Shown: positions 50,387 to 59,434, numbered from the stretch's first letter. The stretch: DNA of 64,000 bases from Metaclostridioides mangenotii (GCF_018917235.1 NZ_JAHLOF010000005.1:1-64000), one strand, 5' to 3'. The notes: a model not told the origin generated them from the letters alone. Translations and numbers: made by a program.

Positions 50387-52543
50387 CTATACACTTATTA
50401 AATCTCTATTACTTATTAAATATTTTATATTATGAATAGTATCTTCATTTGTTATATCCATAGATAACGCTCTTTTAAAAACTTGGTCCGCTCTTTTAAA
50501 ATCTCCATTAATGATTGACAGTATTCCCTCTATATTTAACACTCTAATATTTTCTGCAAATTTATTTGAATATTCTAATAAAAGAGTGTTTGCAGATTGA
50601 ATTTCTCCATTATTAATCATATTTTCAATGTTGTCTAAAAATAGATTTCTAAGATCTTTGATTTCGACTTTCTCTCTAAGATCTTCTTGTAATTCATCTA
50701 TTATAAGCTTAATGGCTCTTTTATATCTAGGATACTCATATAAAATTGATTCTAATTCTTTTATAGATATGTAATCTTTAGATCTATAATTCTCATTAAA
50801 AATTTTGAATTCTATTACAAATCTATCTAAATCATTATTTACATATAACTTTAATTCTTCATCACTAAAGTCCTTATATACACTTCTTAAATATTGATAA
50901 GCATACATTATATAGTAATAAAATAGTTGCTTATATCTATTGTCATATAGTGATCCATTCTCCAGTAATACTTTAGATATAACTCTATATATTCTAATGT
51001 ACTTGATGTCAGAAGTAATTGGTTGGCTGATTATAAAATTATACAGCACAATAGACATATCCTTATTATGGATTAACACATGTTGCATATATTTTTCGAT
51101 CCAAACTAAGTCAAAATCAAAGAAGATATCTATCAGATTAAGCCCATTGCACAAAGCTGTATTTATAAGAGGACTGTACATAGTATTTTTCTCATGTTTT
51201 AATATATTTTTACAATCTTCAACAGTCAGATATTGGTTAAATCTAATTTTATTTAATCTACCATAATTATCATTAAAGTATGATAATTTTTCGTACATTA
51301 TTTTTTTATCTTCTTCTTTTAAAGTCCTTATGAAAACCTCAAGATTTTCATAAAAGATATTTTTTTCTAATTTAGAATTAGGTATCTCTGAATAATATTC
51401 TAATATATCATCAATTTTGTTTATTTTTTCCAACGATGCAAACACTAATTTATATACATCCTTTTTATTTTCAAAATCTTCTATATTATTATATTTTTCA
51501 ATTACTTTATCATAGTCTTCATATGCATAGTGTATTTGTATAAGCTCAATTATAACGTTATCTCGATTTGCTGAAGTAGCATTATCTGTAAGCATATCAT
51601 TTGCTTGTGTACTAAGTTCATAGTTATCTAATAAATATAGATATCTATCATAATAAAGTATAGCTTTCTCCATATTACCCAAATTTCTCTGAGCTTTTCC
51701 CAGGAAATAATATATATCTATATTATTTTTATCTTCATCTATGTACTTCAGACAAATTTCTTCACACTTTTTGTACTTACCGTTTATCAAATACATCCAT
51801 ACTAAAGTCGACGTTATATATCCTGGTATACTTATGCCTTTTTCACTCTTATATATACTGTATGATTTTTCAATATACTCAAGTGCTTCTCTGTCTTTTT
51901 TTTCAGCCATAAAATTTTTACCAAGCTGATAATTAAGATACGGATCATTTGGATTACTCATTAATTCTTTGATTAAAATTTCGTAATTTCTTTTAATCTT
52001 ATTCATTTTGAATTCTTCGTCAATGTATAAATAACCAAAGTGGTCAAACTTAGCTATCTTTCTAAAAAGAGGTTCTTCAAAAACTGGCTGTTCATGAATT
52101 TTACCAGTATATTTAAATCCATCTCGTCTAAAAAATCTAACTAGCTCTACAGAGGTCTCATAATTACTCTGCTCTGATTTTCCATTAACGATATTGTTTA
52201 TTTCTACTGAGGCGGAATTATATATTTTATGCATGTCGCTTCTAAAAAACTCTATTAAGCTATTGGATTCAGTGAGAACTTCATCTGCATCGATAACAAG
52301 TAACCATTCACCTGATGCATAAGATATTGATATATTTCTCATACATCCAAAATCATCCTTCCATTTACAAAAATATATTTTATCTGTAAATGTTTTCGCT
52401 ATCTCCACAGTTTTGTCTGTAGATCCCGTATCAAGTATTATGATCTCGCTATCGATAGAATCTGTTAAAGGCTTTAAGGCATTTAATGTTTGCTGAAGAA
52501 ATCGCTCTTCATTTTTTACCATCATTACTATACTTAGTAACAT
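50387..52543 (-). CDS. Family 2 glycosyltransferase with TPR-rich C-terminus (flagellin modification candidate)
   Basis: About 718 residues. The first 250 form a GT-A glycosyltransferase: LSIVMMVKNEERFLQQTLNAL, IIILDTGSTDKTVEIA, and LLVIDADEVLT with the metal-binding DAD. TPR-like helices follow (DPYLNYQLGKNFMAEKKDREALEYI, YYFLGKAQRNLGNMEKAILYYDRYL and, at the end, GILSIINGDFKRADQVFKRAL). It stands directly behind fliC, where C. difficile has its flagellin O-glycosyltransferase gene, so transfer of a sugar to flagellin Ser/Thr is likely. No further modification genes follow. The open frame extends to 52582; GGATGTGG upstream of ATG at 52543 sets the start. Confidence 0.85.
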   Translation of the reverse strand: MLLSIVMMVKNEERFLQQTLNALKPLTDSIDSEIIILDTGSTDKTVEIAKTFTDKIYFCKWKDDFGCMRNISISYASGEWLLVIDADEVLTESNSLIEFFRSDMHKIYNSASVEINNIVNGKSEQSNYETSVELVRFFRRDGFKYTGKIHEQPVFEEPLFRKIAKFDHFGYLYIDEEFKMNKIKRNYEILIKELMSNPNDPYLNYQLGKNFMAEKKDREALEYIEKSYSIYKSEKGISIPGYITSTLVWMYLINGKYKKCEEICLKYIDEDKNNIDIYYFLGKAQRNLGNMEKAILYYDRYLYLLDNYELSTQANDMLTDNATSANRDNVIIELIQIHYAYEDYDKVIEKYNNIEDFENKKDVYKLVFASLEKINKIDDILEYYSEIPNSKLEKNIFYENLEVFIRTLKEEDKKIMYEKLSYFNDNYGRLNKIRFNQYLTVEDCKNILKHEKNTMYSPLINTALCNGLNLIDIFFDFDLVWIEKYMQHVLIHNKDMSIVLYNFIISQPITSDIKYIRIYRVISKVLLENGSLYDNRYKQLFYYYIMYAYQYLRSVYKDFSDEELKLYVNNDLDRFVIEFKIFNENYRSKDYISIKELESILYEYPRYKRAIKLIIDELQEDLREKVEIKDLRNLFLDNIENMINNGEIQSANTLLLEYSNKFAENIRVLNIEGILSIINGDFKRADQVFKRALSMDITNEDTIHNIKYLISNRDLISV

Positions 52544-52591
52544 AAGCCACATCCTTTCATCCATAAATTGATACACATTCAAACATAAAAT

Positions 52592-52947
52592 AAAGGGAAT
52601 GTCTCAAAATTGATCGATTGACTAAATTCTGCATACAAATCTAAGAAACGAAAAGATAGTCTAATTTTCAACATCAATCAATTTTTTGGAATACAACCTT
52701 GAAAAAAACTTAGAGAAATATATTAATTAATCTAAATACATTCTAAAAATAAAAGGCTTTTATACAAACAAAGTCATGAGACATTAGCCCATGACTTATT
52801 AAAATACTTTATATTTTTATCTCCCTAAGCCATCCTCATGGGTTGACCCAACAAAATCAATCGACAATCTGATAAGAAAAGTATCCCGCTCGTACTATTT
52901 GTATGGAGCAAATCCGATAAATCAATCAATTTTGAGACAGCCCCTTT
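52592..52947. mobile_element. Non-coding inverted-repeat element between fliC and glycosyltransferase gene (MITE-like)
   Basis: About 356 bases with terminal inverted repeats of about 29 bases: left AAAGGGAATGTCTCAAAATT, right (read inward) AAAGGGGCTGTCTCAAAATT, continuing with GATyGATTG on both sides. GGGCTGTCTCAAAA-type ends resemble IS1182-like elements, from memory. No ORF of note lies inside. It contains a hairpin AAGTCATG/CATGACTT (52773-52798) that on minus is followed by TTTGTTTG and could end the fliC transcript. The same end sequence flanks the 100-base element at 18523. Confidence 0.75.
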
Positions 52948-52967
52948 AATAAAAAAATTTCAAATTA

Positions 52968-53816
52968 TTAGTTTAATAATTGTAATATACTTTGTGGTTG
53001 TTGGTTAGCCTGCGCTAACATTGATTGAGACGCTTGTGCTAATATGTTAAGTTTAGATAATTGAACCATTTCACTAGCTACATCTGTATCTCTTATTCTA
53101 GATTCTGCAGCAGATATGTTCTCTACAGTATTAGATAAGTTTGATTGTGTTGATTCAAGTCTATTTTGTTGTGCACCTAAAGTAGATCTTGCAGTATTTA
53201 CTTTAGCAAGAGCAGCATCGATGCTTGACATCATTGTTCTAGCAGCAGTAGTTCCGTCTGAAGTCCCCGCTTTCATAGATGCTATTGCGCCTGAAGTTAT
53301 ACCAGCATCACTCATTATACTAGCAGTGTTCACTAAGCTTACGTTGATTTGGTTGTTGCTTGATCCAGTTGATCCAACTTGTAAACTTATCTCTGTATTA
53401 GTGCCATCTAATAACTGTTTTCCATTGAACTCAGTAGTTTTAGACATTCTAGTTAATTCGTCATTTAATTGAGTCAATTCGTTTGCTATTTTTTCTCTTT
53501 CGTCAGCTGTATTAGTTTCATTGGCCGCTTGAACAGATAATTGAGACATTCTTTTTAGAATATTTCCTGTCTCTTCTAAAGCACCTTCTGCAGTTTGTAC
53601 AACAGAAATCCCATCTTGTACATTTAGTCCCGCTTGATTTAAACCTTTAATTTGATTTCTCATCTTTTCAGATATCGCTAAACCTGCTGAATCGTCAGCA
53701 GCTCTTTTGATTCTTAGTCCAGAAGATAATTTCTCCATAGATCTACTTTGCAAAGCCGTATTCTTGTTCATTTGATTGTTTGCTATTAAAGCATTTACGT
53801 TGTTGTTAATTCTCAT
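52968..53816 (-). CDS. fliC: Flagellin FliC
   Basis: 282 residues, a short flagellin. The D0/D1 N-terminal part (MRINNNVNALIANNQMNKN, SSGLRIKRAADDSAGLAISEKMRNQI, GISVVQTAEGALEETGNIL) and the C-terminal part (TARSTLGAQQNRLESTQSNLSNTVENISAAESRIRDTDVASEM, ending QSILQLLN) are conserved. The variable middle (about 145-200) is small and Ser/Thr-rich (SDGTTAARTMMSS), so the filament has little surface domain but offers O-glycosylation sites. It has its own sigma-28 promoter and a leader with a CsrA site; FliW, which sequesters flagellin, is encoded nearby. GGAGGG precedes ATG. Confidence 0.97.
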   Translation of the reverse strand: MRINNNVNALIANNQMNKNTALQSRSMEKLSSGLRIKRAADDSAGLAISEKMRNQIKGLNQAGLNVQDGISVVQTAEGALEETGNILKRMSQLSVQAANETNTADEREKIANELTQLNDELTRMSKTTEFNGKQLLDGTNTEISLQVGSTGSSNNQINVSLVNTASIMSDAGITSGAIASMKAGTSDGTTAARTMMSSIDAALAKVNTARSTLGAQQNRLESTQSNLSNTVENISAAESRIRDTDVASEMVQLSKLNILAQASQSMLAQANQQPQSILQLLN

Positions 53817-53824
53817 TTTATTTA

Positions 53825-53854
53825 CCCTCCATAGTTTTTGTCGACATCCTTGTC
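53825..53854 (-). promoter_or_regulatory. CsrA-binding sites in the fliC leader
   Basis: In the leader RNA, GACAAGGATGTC (53854-53843) has a GAC/GTC stem closing a loop with GGA; ACAAGGAUGU matches ten of the twelve positions of the CsrA consensus RUACARGGAUGU. Nineteen bases downstream is a second GGA in the Shine-Dalgarno GGAGGG (53830-53825). A CsrA dimer could bridge both and block ribosome entry, as known for hag in Bacillus subtilis. Confidence 0.75.
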
Positions 53855-53870
53855 ATAAAATATAATCCGC

Positions 53871-53900
53871 ATATTGTAAGTTTATAATGACTTACAATAT
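53871..53900 (-). promoter_or_regulatory. 5'-terminal hairpin of the fliC transcript
   Basis: A perfect 11-bp inverted repeat, ATATTGTAAGT / ACTTACAATAT (53900-53890, 53881-53871 on minus), with an 8-base loop. With transcription starting near 53896 from the sigma-28 promoter, the stem would form at the very 5' end of the mRNA, a placement that commonly protects messages from decay. Confidence 0.65.
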
Positions 53901-53902
53901 TA

Positions 53903-53929
53903 TAATCGTCCAAAATATACAAAACTTTA
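53903..53929 (-). promoter_or_regulatory. Sigma-28 promoter of fliC
   Basis: TAAA (53929-53926), 15 bases, then GACGATTA (53910-53903) on minus, against the sigma-28 consensus TAAA-N15-GCCGATAA. The TAAA overlaps the TAA stop codon of the fliT-like gene just upstream. Confidence 0.85.
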
Positions 53930-54262
53930 TACTTTTTTATCAAAAATATCAATTTTATTTCTAAAAGTTTTTGAATATACGATATTTCCTTGTTTTTTGT
54001 AGTTATATTTTATTAGTTCTTGTTTTAATTTGTCTATTTTAGAATTAAATAGTTCTTTTATCTTATCATCTAATGTATTTATTTTTTTTAAATAGTAAAT
54101 TTCAATAAATTCACCTTTATCTGTTTCATCTATTGTATCCAATAGTAATTTTCTATCGTCTAATTTATCATCTATTTGTATATAATTTTCTTTTTCTAGC
54201 AATTCTATCAATTCAAGCGACTTCTTTTCATATATCAAAATTTTCTCTTCTATATTTTTCAT
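53927..54262 (-). CDS. FliT-like small helical protein
   Basis: 111 residues, rich in Lys, Glu, Ile and Leu, all helical: KILIYEKKSLELIELLEKEN, LDDRKLLLDTIDETDKGEF, KKINTLDDKIKELFNSKI. Size, helical content and the place directly behind fliD suggest a FliT-type chaperone for the filament cap, but sequence similarity to FliT is weak. It is five bases after the fliD stop. Its stop codon forms part of the fliC promoter. Confidence 0.65.
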   Translation of the reverse strand: MKNIEEKILIYEKKSLELIELLEKENYIQIDDKLDDRKLLLDTIDETDKGEFIEIYYLKKINTLDDKIKELFNSKIDKLKQELIKYNYKKQGNIVYSKTFRNKIDIFDKKV

Positions 54263-54267
54263 AGGTA

Positions 54268-55764
54268 CTATACCTGATTAAAATAATTCATTTGTGCGTT
54301 GTATTTATTTAAAGTCGCTTCAAGGTTTGCAAATTGAGCATATAATTGACTTTCTCTATCTTTCATCTTTTCAATTAATCTATTAATAACCTGCTCTTGC
54401 TCGTTTATTTCTTTTGAATATAAATTGTTTGCACTTGTAGCTGATTTATCTATTCCGGATTTTTTAGCTAATATAGATGTCGAACTTCCAGAGTATTCAA
54501 AAAGAGTATCTTTTACTTTTTCAAATAGTCCTTTTTTATTAGAACTTCCAACTAATAATTCTTTAACTTTATCACCATTTTGCTCAAGAGCTTGTCGAAA
54601 TTTTTCTTCATCAAAGTCAATTTGACCTCTCTTGTTATAATCTTCAGCTACTGTTAGACCCATATCTGATAGATTAAAACCAAGTTCATGTATATTACCA
54701 AATATATCATCATTTAGATCATCAACAAACTTTCTAAGCTCATCATCATTTCTAAGTACACCTGCTTTTGCCTTTTGTTCCCATAACTCTATTTCTTTTT
54801 CGCTCATTTCCTTCTTTTGTTCCTCTGTTAGAGGGGGATAGTCCTTTGATTTTTTTTGTATCACAAGAGAGTATGTCTTATCCAATAAAGCGTTATACTC
54901 TTTAACAAAATTTTTCATATTATCTACAGCACTAGTGCTGTCTACAATAGATGTAAGTTTTGATTCTCCAACTGAATTTACATTATATGAAATATTATCT
55001 ATAGTAAAGTTGTTTTTGCTTTCGTCTAATGTTCTTATAACCTTTCCTGTCGTTATATCGATAACTTCGCCCTCAAGATTCTTGCCATTTGATGTGTATA
55101 CTCCATTGACACTTGCTCCTAGATCTTTAAGGTCTGTAGTTGTTGTATCAGAAACGATATTTTCTATAAAATCTCCACCAATATCAAACTTTGAATTTTT
55201 ACCTTCTTCAGTTCCAGAAATTATTAGCTCTCCACGCATTTCGTTGAAACTCGCTTTTATACTTCCGTCCCCCTCAAAGGCTTTATTTATCTTATCTGCA
55301 ATATCCTTCTCAGAATCCGATGATTCTACATTAATGTCTTTTCCGTTTATAGTAATCGTATTTGCTCCAGATGATATTTGTTTTTTTATAGATTCTAAAC
55401 TGATTGAGACCTTTGGAGGTTCAGCAACTTGAGAAATAACAAAATTATAATTAATCTTATCTGTGCCGGATCCCGATGTAGCTGTTATTACATCTGAATT
55501 TGAGCTGTTAATTTTCATACTCGAATAGTTTTTATCAGTTAATAAATTACTACTTGATGTCATACTAAAATATTTGTCGTAAAGAGACTTTGCGTCTTTA
55601 ATTATATCTCTGTATATCTCCTGTTTCCATTTAGTTAACTGTTGGTTTTGCTTAGCTTTATCAACTTGTTCTTGATTTGATACTAACATATCCTTTATAA
55701 TTTTTTCGGTATCTATTCCGCTACCAGATAGCCCTGTTATCCTAACTGGGTTTATACTTGCCAT
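54268..55764 (-). CDS. fliD: Flagellar filament cap protein FliD
   Basis: 498 residues. The N-terminus RITGLSGSGIDTEKIIKDMLVSNQEQVDKAKQ and the following WKQEIYRDIIKDAKSLYDKYF are typical of FliD_N. The C-terminal domain has MGLTVAEDYNKRGQIDFDEEKFRQALEQNGDKVKELL and ends in an axial coil (NEQEQVINRLIEKMKDRESQLYAQFANLEATLNKYNAQMNYF). It caps the filament and folds incoming flagellin; secreted via the flagellar system. Confidence 0.95.
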   Translation of the reverse strand: MASINPVRITGLSGSGIDTEKIIKDMLVSNQEQVDKAKQNQQLTKWKQEIYRDIIKDAKSLYDKYFSMTSSSNLLTDKNYSSMKINSSNSDVITATSGSGTDKINYNFVISQVAEPPKVSISLESIKKQISSGANTITINGKDINVESSDSEKDIADKINKAFEGDGSIKASFNEMRGELIISGTEEGKNSKFDIGGDFIENIVSDTTTTDLKDLGASVNGVYTSNGKNLEGEVIDITTGKVIRTLDESKNNFTIDNISYNVNSVGESKLTSIVDSTSAVDNMKNFVKEYNALLDKTYSLVIQKKSKDYPPLTEEQKKEMSEKEIELWEQKAKAGVLRNDDELRKFVDDLNDDIFGNIHELGFNLSDMGLTVAEDYNKRGQIDFDEEKFRQALEQNGDKVKELLVGSSNKKGLFEKVKDTLFEYSGSSTSILAKKSGIDKSATSANNLYSKEINEQEQVINRLIEKMKDRESQLYAQFANLEATLNKYNAQMNYFNQV

Positions 55765-55777
55765 AAAAAAACCTCCT

Positions 55778-56155
55778 CTAAGCCCTAGCCTTTTCGTCTA
55801 CTTCATACCATAAATCTCTTATTTGTTCTATAAGCGGTAATAACTTGTCTAGTACTTTTGCATCTTTCTTGATGTTTGCCTTCATCAACTCTTGTCTTAT
55901 AAATTCATATACATCGTATATATCTTCTGTCCAACCACCCGCACTTGTATCTAGTGTGGACATAAGCTCTATAAATATATTTTGTACTCTAACTAGTTCT
56001 AAATGTGCTTTAGTTATATTTTTATCAAGAATTGCAAGTCTTGCTATTTTTGTATACTTTACAGCACCGTCTAAAAGCATCAAAAGCAATTTATTTCTAG
56101 TCGCTGTATTTACTTCGTTTTGTTTGTATGTATTAAATGGATTAGATTGATTCAT
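55778..56155 (-). CDS. fliS: Flagellin export chaperone FliS
   Basis: About 125 residues. NPFNTYKQNEVNTATRNKLLLMLLDGAVKYTKIARLAI is the FliS signature (YxxxxVxxAsPxxLxxMLYdGaixf type), followed by helices that wrap the flagellin C-terminus. GAGGGAAA precedes ATG at 56155; the open frame begins at GTG 56167 inside that site. A single fliS is present, whereas two occur in C. difficile. Confidence 0.93.
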   Translation of the reverse strand: MNQSNPFNTYKQNEVNTATRNKLLLMLLDGAVKYTKIARLAILDKNITKAHLELVRVQNIFIELMSTLDTSAGGWTEDIYDVYEFIRQELMKANIKKDAKVLDKLLPLIEQIRDLWYEVDEKARA

Positions 56156-56174
56156 ATTTTCCCTCACAATGTCT

Positions 56175-56387
56175 TTACTTTAATAAATTTGAAAGATTTG
56201 ATTTCTTACTTATAGCCTTAATATTTTCTTCTTTAATTTTTTCGTATATTTCTTTTCTTAGTATACTTATATCTTTCGGTGCTGATATTCCTAGCTTTAC
56301 TGTGTTATTATCAACACTTATAACTTTGATTTCTATATCATCACCAAGTAGTATTGTCTCATCTGTTTTTCTAGAGATTACTAACAC
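56175..56387 (-). CDS. csrA: Carbon storage/translational regulator CsrA
   Basis: 70 residues: MLVISRKTDETILLGDDIEIKVI, then NTVKLGISAPKDISILRKEIYEKI. The RNA-binding edge strand residues (Leu/Val-Arg of VISRK; Ala-Pro; Arg44 region in ILRKE) are intact. It binds GGA motifs in RNA hairpins, and a matching site lies in the fliC leader here. The start is GTG, sharing one base with the fliW stop (TAGTG), so FliW, its protein antagonist, is translated just before it. Confidence 0.97.
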   Translation of the reverse strand: MLVISRKTDETILLGDDIEIKVISVDNNTVKLGISAPKDISILRKEIYEKIKEENIKAISKKSNLSNLLK

Positions 56388-56773
56388 TATATATCACCCC
56401 TTAAATTAAAAGGTGCTTTTATATCGTACTTATCATTTTGTATTACAATTTGAGAGGCTAATTTATTCTTAATATTTATAACTATAGGAGCTCTCATGTT
56501 TACTGTAGATGTAGCAAGACTATCACCTAAAGTTATAATATTTAGCAACAATACATCTTCTGGATTTTCTATTTCCAGCTCTTTGATATCGTTATCAGAT
56601 AGTTTTATTTCATAATTATCATCCATATCAAATGGAGATATAGCTAAAAAACCTATATTTTCATCTTCTAATGAATTAACTTCTTTAAAGATACGATTTA
56701 TTTCAACATCTACTATTTCAAATTCAACTAAGTTGTCAAATCCCAATAGTGGCTTTCTAAATTTAATGTCCAT
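56387..56773 (-). CDS. fliW: Flagellar assembly factor FliW
   Basis: 128 residues, slightly short. GFDNLVEFEIVDVEINRIFKEV and IGFLAISPFDMDDNYEIKLSDNDIKELEIENPEDVLLLNIITL, then LATSTVNMRAPIVINIKNKLASQIVI, are family blocks. FliW binds either flagellin or CsrA; when flagellin is exported, freed FliW relieves CsrA repression of flagellin translation. Placement flgL-fliW-csrA is classic. Confidence 0.95.
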   Translation of the reverse strand: MDIKFRKPLLGFDNLVEFEIVDVEINRIFKEVNSLEDENIGFLAISPFDMDDNYEIKLSDNDIKELEIENPEDVLLLNIITLGDSLATSTVNMRAPIVINIKNKLASQIVIQNDKYDIKAPFNLRGDI

Positions 56774-56785
56774 AATTACCTCTTT

Positions 56786-57709
56786 CTATATATAGTTAAG
56801 AATTGTGTTATTTAAAAACTGTGATGTTGTTTTTAGAGTTGCAGTGTATGCAAACTCAGCCTCTTTTAATTTTGTAAGTGTAGTAGCATAATCTGCATCT
56901 TGTTTTTTTGAAAGAGCTTCTTTCATGACAACTAAATCATCACCGTTTTTTTCTTTAAGAGCTTCAAAATGATTTGTCTTAGCACCATTCTGAGCCCTAG
57001 CTCCAGATATATTAGATATAAGTTTCTCCATCTTATCCAAGTATTCAGTAGATAGCTTTTTATCGCTATCATCTCTTACTGCAAGCTCTTTAGATAGATC
57101 ATTTAAATCTTTAAACAGATCACCTGATCCAAATATATCTTTAAGTGTAGTATTATAATTTCCACTTACACCAGAACCTAGTTCAAGTTCTAAATTATTG
57201 TCCATCTTGTTAGGATCTAGATTATCACTAATCTTTATTGTTATTGCTCCAGTTATTTGATCTACTTCATAAGTAACTGGTGCTTCATCAGTATCTGTTC
57301 CTGAGAATATATAATCTCCCCCATGTGATGTATTTAGAGCATCAACCATTTGTTTCATCAGGGTGTCTATATTATTTTTTATTTTATCCATATCCTCATC
57401 TGTATGAATTCCATTGCCACTTTCTATTAGAAGCTTCTTAATGTCTGATGTTATTTTCCCTAATTGATCAAGTGCATTATCAGTTTGGTTCATCCATTCT
57501 ATTCCTTCATCGCAGTTTTTTTCAAACTGTTCGACTGATTTTACTTCATTTCTCATGTTCAAAATTCTAGCTGTATTAAATGGATCATCTGAAATTTTAT
57601 TAACTTTTCTCCCAGTCGCTATACGCTGATTTTCTTTGTCCACTCTTTGAAGATTATTTTGTATAGAATTTAAATGGTTTGTATTCATCATGCCGTTACT
57701 AATTCTCAT
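56786..57709 (-). CDS. flgL: Hook-filament junction protein FlgL
   Basis: 307 residues. RISNGMMNTNHLNSIQNNLQRVDKENQRIATGRKVNKISDDPFNTARILNMRNEV is the flagellin-like N-terminal coil; GGDYIFSGTDTDEAPV is the FlgL motif; the C-terminal coil is KKQDADYATTLTKLKEAEFAYTATLKTTSQFLNNTILNYI. It is the second junction protein, exported before FliC. Confidence 0.95.
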   Translation of the reverse strand: MRISNGMMNTNHLNSIQNNLQRVDKENQRIATGRKVNKISDDPFNTARILNMRNEVKSVEQFEKNCDEGIEWMNQTDNALDQLGKITSDIKKLLIESGNGIHTDEDMDKIKNNIDTLMKQMVDALNTSHGGDYIFSGTDTDEAPVTYEVDQITGAITIKISDNLDPNKMDNNLELELGSGVSGNYNTTLKDIFGSGDLFKDLNDLSKELAVRDDSDKKLSTEYLDKMEKLISNISGARAQNGAKTNHFEALKEKNGDDLVVMKEALSKKQDADYATTLTKLKEAEFAYTATLKTTSQFLNNTILNYI

Positions 57710-57720
57710 ATAATGCCTCC

Positions 57721-59001
57721 CTATCGTATAATTCCATTTATGACAACATCCAAAAGCTGATCTACTGTTGATAAAACTTTTGCGCTCGCTGTGTATGAAT
57801 GATTTAGCTGTATTAGGTTAATCATTTCCTCATCCATAGAAACTCCGGAAACACTCATTCTAAATCCGTCTATTTCAGTTAGTAGACCCCTTTGATTCTT
57901 TTCATCCTGTTTAACTTTACTAGAATCTATTCCTACTCTCTCCGCAAAATTATTATAAAAGTTATTTATAGTGATTTCTTCACCATTTATATTAAACTTT
58001 TGATTTTGTATATTCCCAACTGCAGTAGCTTGTTCAGATGTAATATCTATCAAGTATGGATTATTTTTTATGGTTTCTTCCACACTTATCAATTTATCAG
58101 TTGGTGGATTTCCCTTTTCAAAAAAAGTTCCACCGTATGCATCATTTACTTTATCTACTATAGTATCAGATAAAACTTTAATATCATCCATATACTCTGA
58201 TAATTTAGTATCCATATCATGGTAGCCTTGAAGTGACCCAGATACATTTACTCCATTCTTAAAAGCTTCATCTAGTTCTGCTCTATCTAGCTTTCCATCT
58301 GATATCATAGCTGCAACATCTTTATCTTGAATGTCCAATTTAGAACTAAGCTCATCTAATATTTTGTCTTTTTCATCTAGTAAAGTATTTGGATCAGATC
58401 CACTAGCATTAACTAAATCAATCTGTCTTTCTATTTCTTTCAAAGAATCCAACATGCCGTTAATCTGCTCTATTTCAGAATCTAAATTTCCGCTGATGCC
58501 CTCTTTTAAATTATTAAGCTTATTGTAAGAGTCACTTAGAGCATTTGCTAAATCTAAACCTTTTTCCACTACTAGATTCTTACTACTTTTACTAGATGTA
58601 TTTTTTGACAACTCTCCCCATCCTGTGAAAAAGTCTTTAATCTTCGATGAAATACCGTAATCACTAGGCTCCTTTATAATTGTTTCTATACCATTGTAGT
58701 AATCATATTTCACATTAGTCATACCGTAGTTATGAACTTCACTTCTATATTGGTGGTCGTAAAATGCATTTCTAGCTCTAGTAATAGCTGAAATTCCTGC
58801 ACCCGTACCTACTTGACCATTGTTTGTTATATTACTTCTCGATGGAGTATAAAGTGCACCAGATGATACTATCTCAGCTCTCTGTCTTGAGTATCCTGGA
58901 GTATTTATATTCGCAACGTTATTAGATGTTGTCTGTATCGCCTTTTGATGAACCCTCATTCCTGACTCAGAGGTTCTAAGTGTTAAAAATAATCCTGACA
59001 A
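57721..59001 (-). CDS. flgK: Hook-associated protein FlgK
   Basis: 426 residues, on the short side. The N-terminus LFLTLRTSESGMRVHQKAIQTTSNNVANINTPGYSRQRAEI and the FlgK block GAGISAITRARNAFYDHQYRSE are clear; the C-terminal axial helix is MDEEMINLIQLNHSYTASAKVLSTVDQLLDVVINGII. The start is TTG, with GGGGGAGA nine bases before it. First junction protein between hook and filament. Confidence 0.94.
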   Translation of the reverse strand: MSGLFLTLRTSESGMRVHQKAIQTTSNNVANINTPGYSRQRAEIVSSGALYTPSRSNITNNGQVGTGAGISAITRARNAFYDHQYRSEVHNYGMTNVKYDYYNGIETIIKEPSDYGISSKIKDFFTGWGELSKNTSSKSSKNLVVEKGLDLANALSDSYNKLNNLKEGISGNLDSEIEQINGMLDSLKEIERQIDLVNASGSDPNTLLDEKDKILDELSSKLDIQDKDVAAMISDGKLDRAELDEAFKNGVNVSGSLQGYHDMDTKLSEYMDDIKVLSDTIVDKVNDAYGGTFFEKGNPPTDKLISVEETIKNNPYLIDITSEQATAVGNIQNQKFNINGEEITINNFYNNFAERVGIDSSKVKQDEKNQRGLLTEIDGFRMSVSGVSMDEEMINLIQLNHSYTASAKVLSTVDQLLDVVINGIIR

Positions 59002-59013
59002 TGAAATCTCCCC

Positions 59014-59430
59014 CTATCTACTTATCTGACCTTTTGCATTATATGTGCCTACTTCTGAATTCCTTGGCTTCATAAATTCTATTACTCTTTTAGTAAAGTT
59101 TAATTCTTTTTTTATAAGTTCTACGTTAAATTCCTGTTGTCTAGACACACTTCTTAATAGTACTTTTATTTCACAATAAATATTTTTTAAAAATTCATCT
59201 TCTGTTTTTTCAATGAACTCTATAAACACACTATCTTCTCCAACTATATGCCTTCTTTTTAATTCTATGGTTGCTAAATTCTTACTTGCAGATTCTAGTT
59301 TTTTGTTTAATTTATTTAAATTTTTTATATCTTTCTTTAATATATAATCCAGCTGTAAATCAAGTAAGTTAATCATATTATCTAACTCTTCTTTTTCTTC
59401 ATAAAGTACTACTTTCAAATCAGCAATCAT
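59014..59430 (-). CDS. flgN: Flagellar export chaperone FlgN
   Basis: 138 residues, helical, Leu/Lys/Glu-rich (LYEEKEELDNMINLLDLQLDYILKKDIKNLNKLNKKLESASKNLATIELKRR). It matches the FlgN family in layout and in place between flgM and flgK, whose products FlgK and FlgL it escorts to the export gate. It is four bases after the flgM stop. Confidence 0.88.
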   Translation of the reverse strand: MIADLKVVLYEEKEELDNMINLLDLQLDYILKKDIKNLNKLNKKLESASKNLATIELKRRHIVGEDSVFIEFIEKTEDEFLKNIYCEIKVLLRSVSRQQEFNVELIKKELNFTKRVIEFMKPRNSEVGTYNAKGQISR

Positions 59431-59434
59431 CTTT

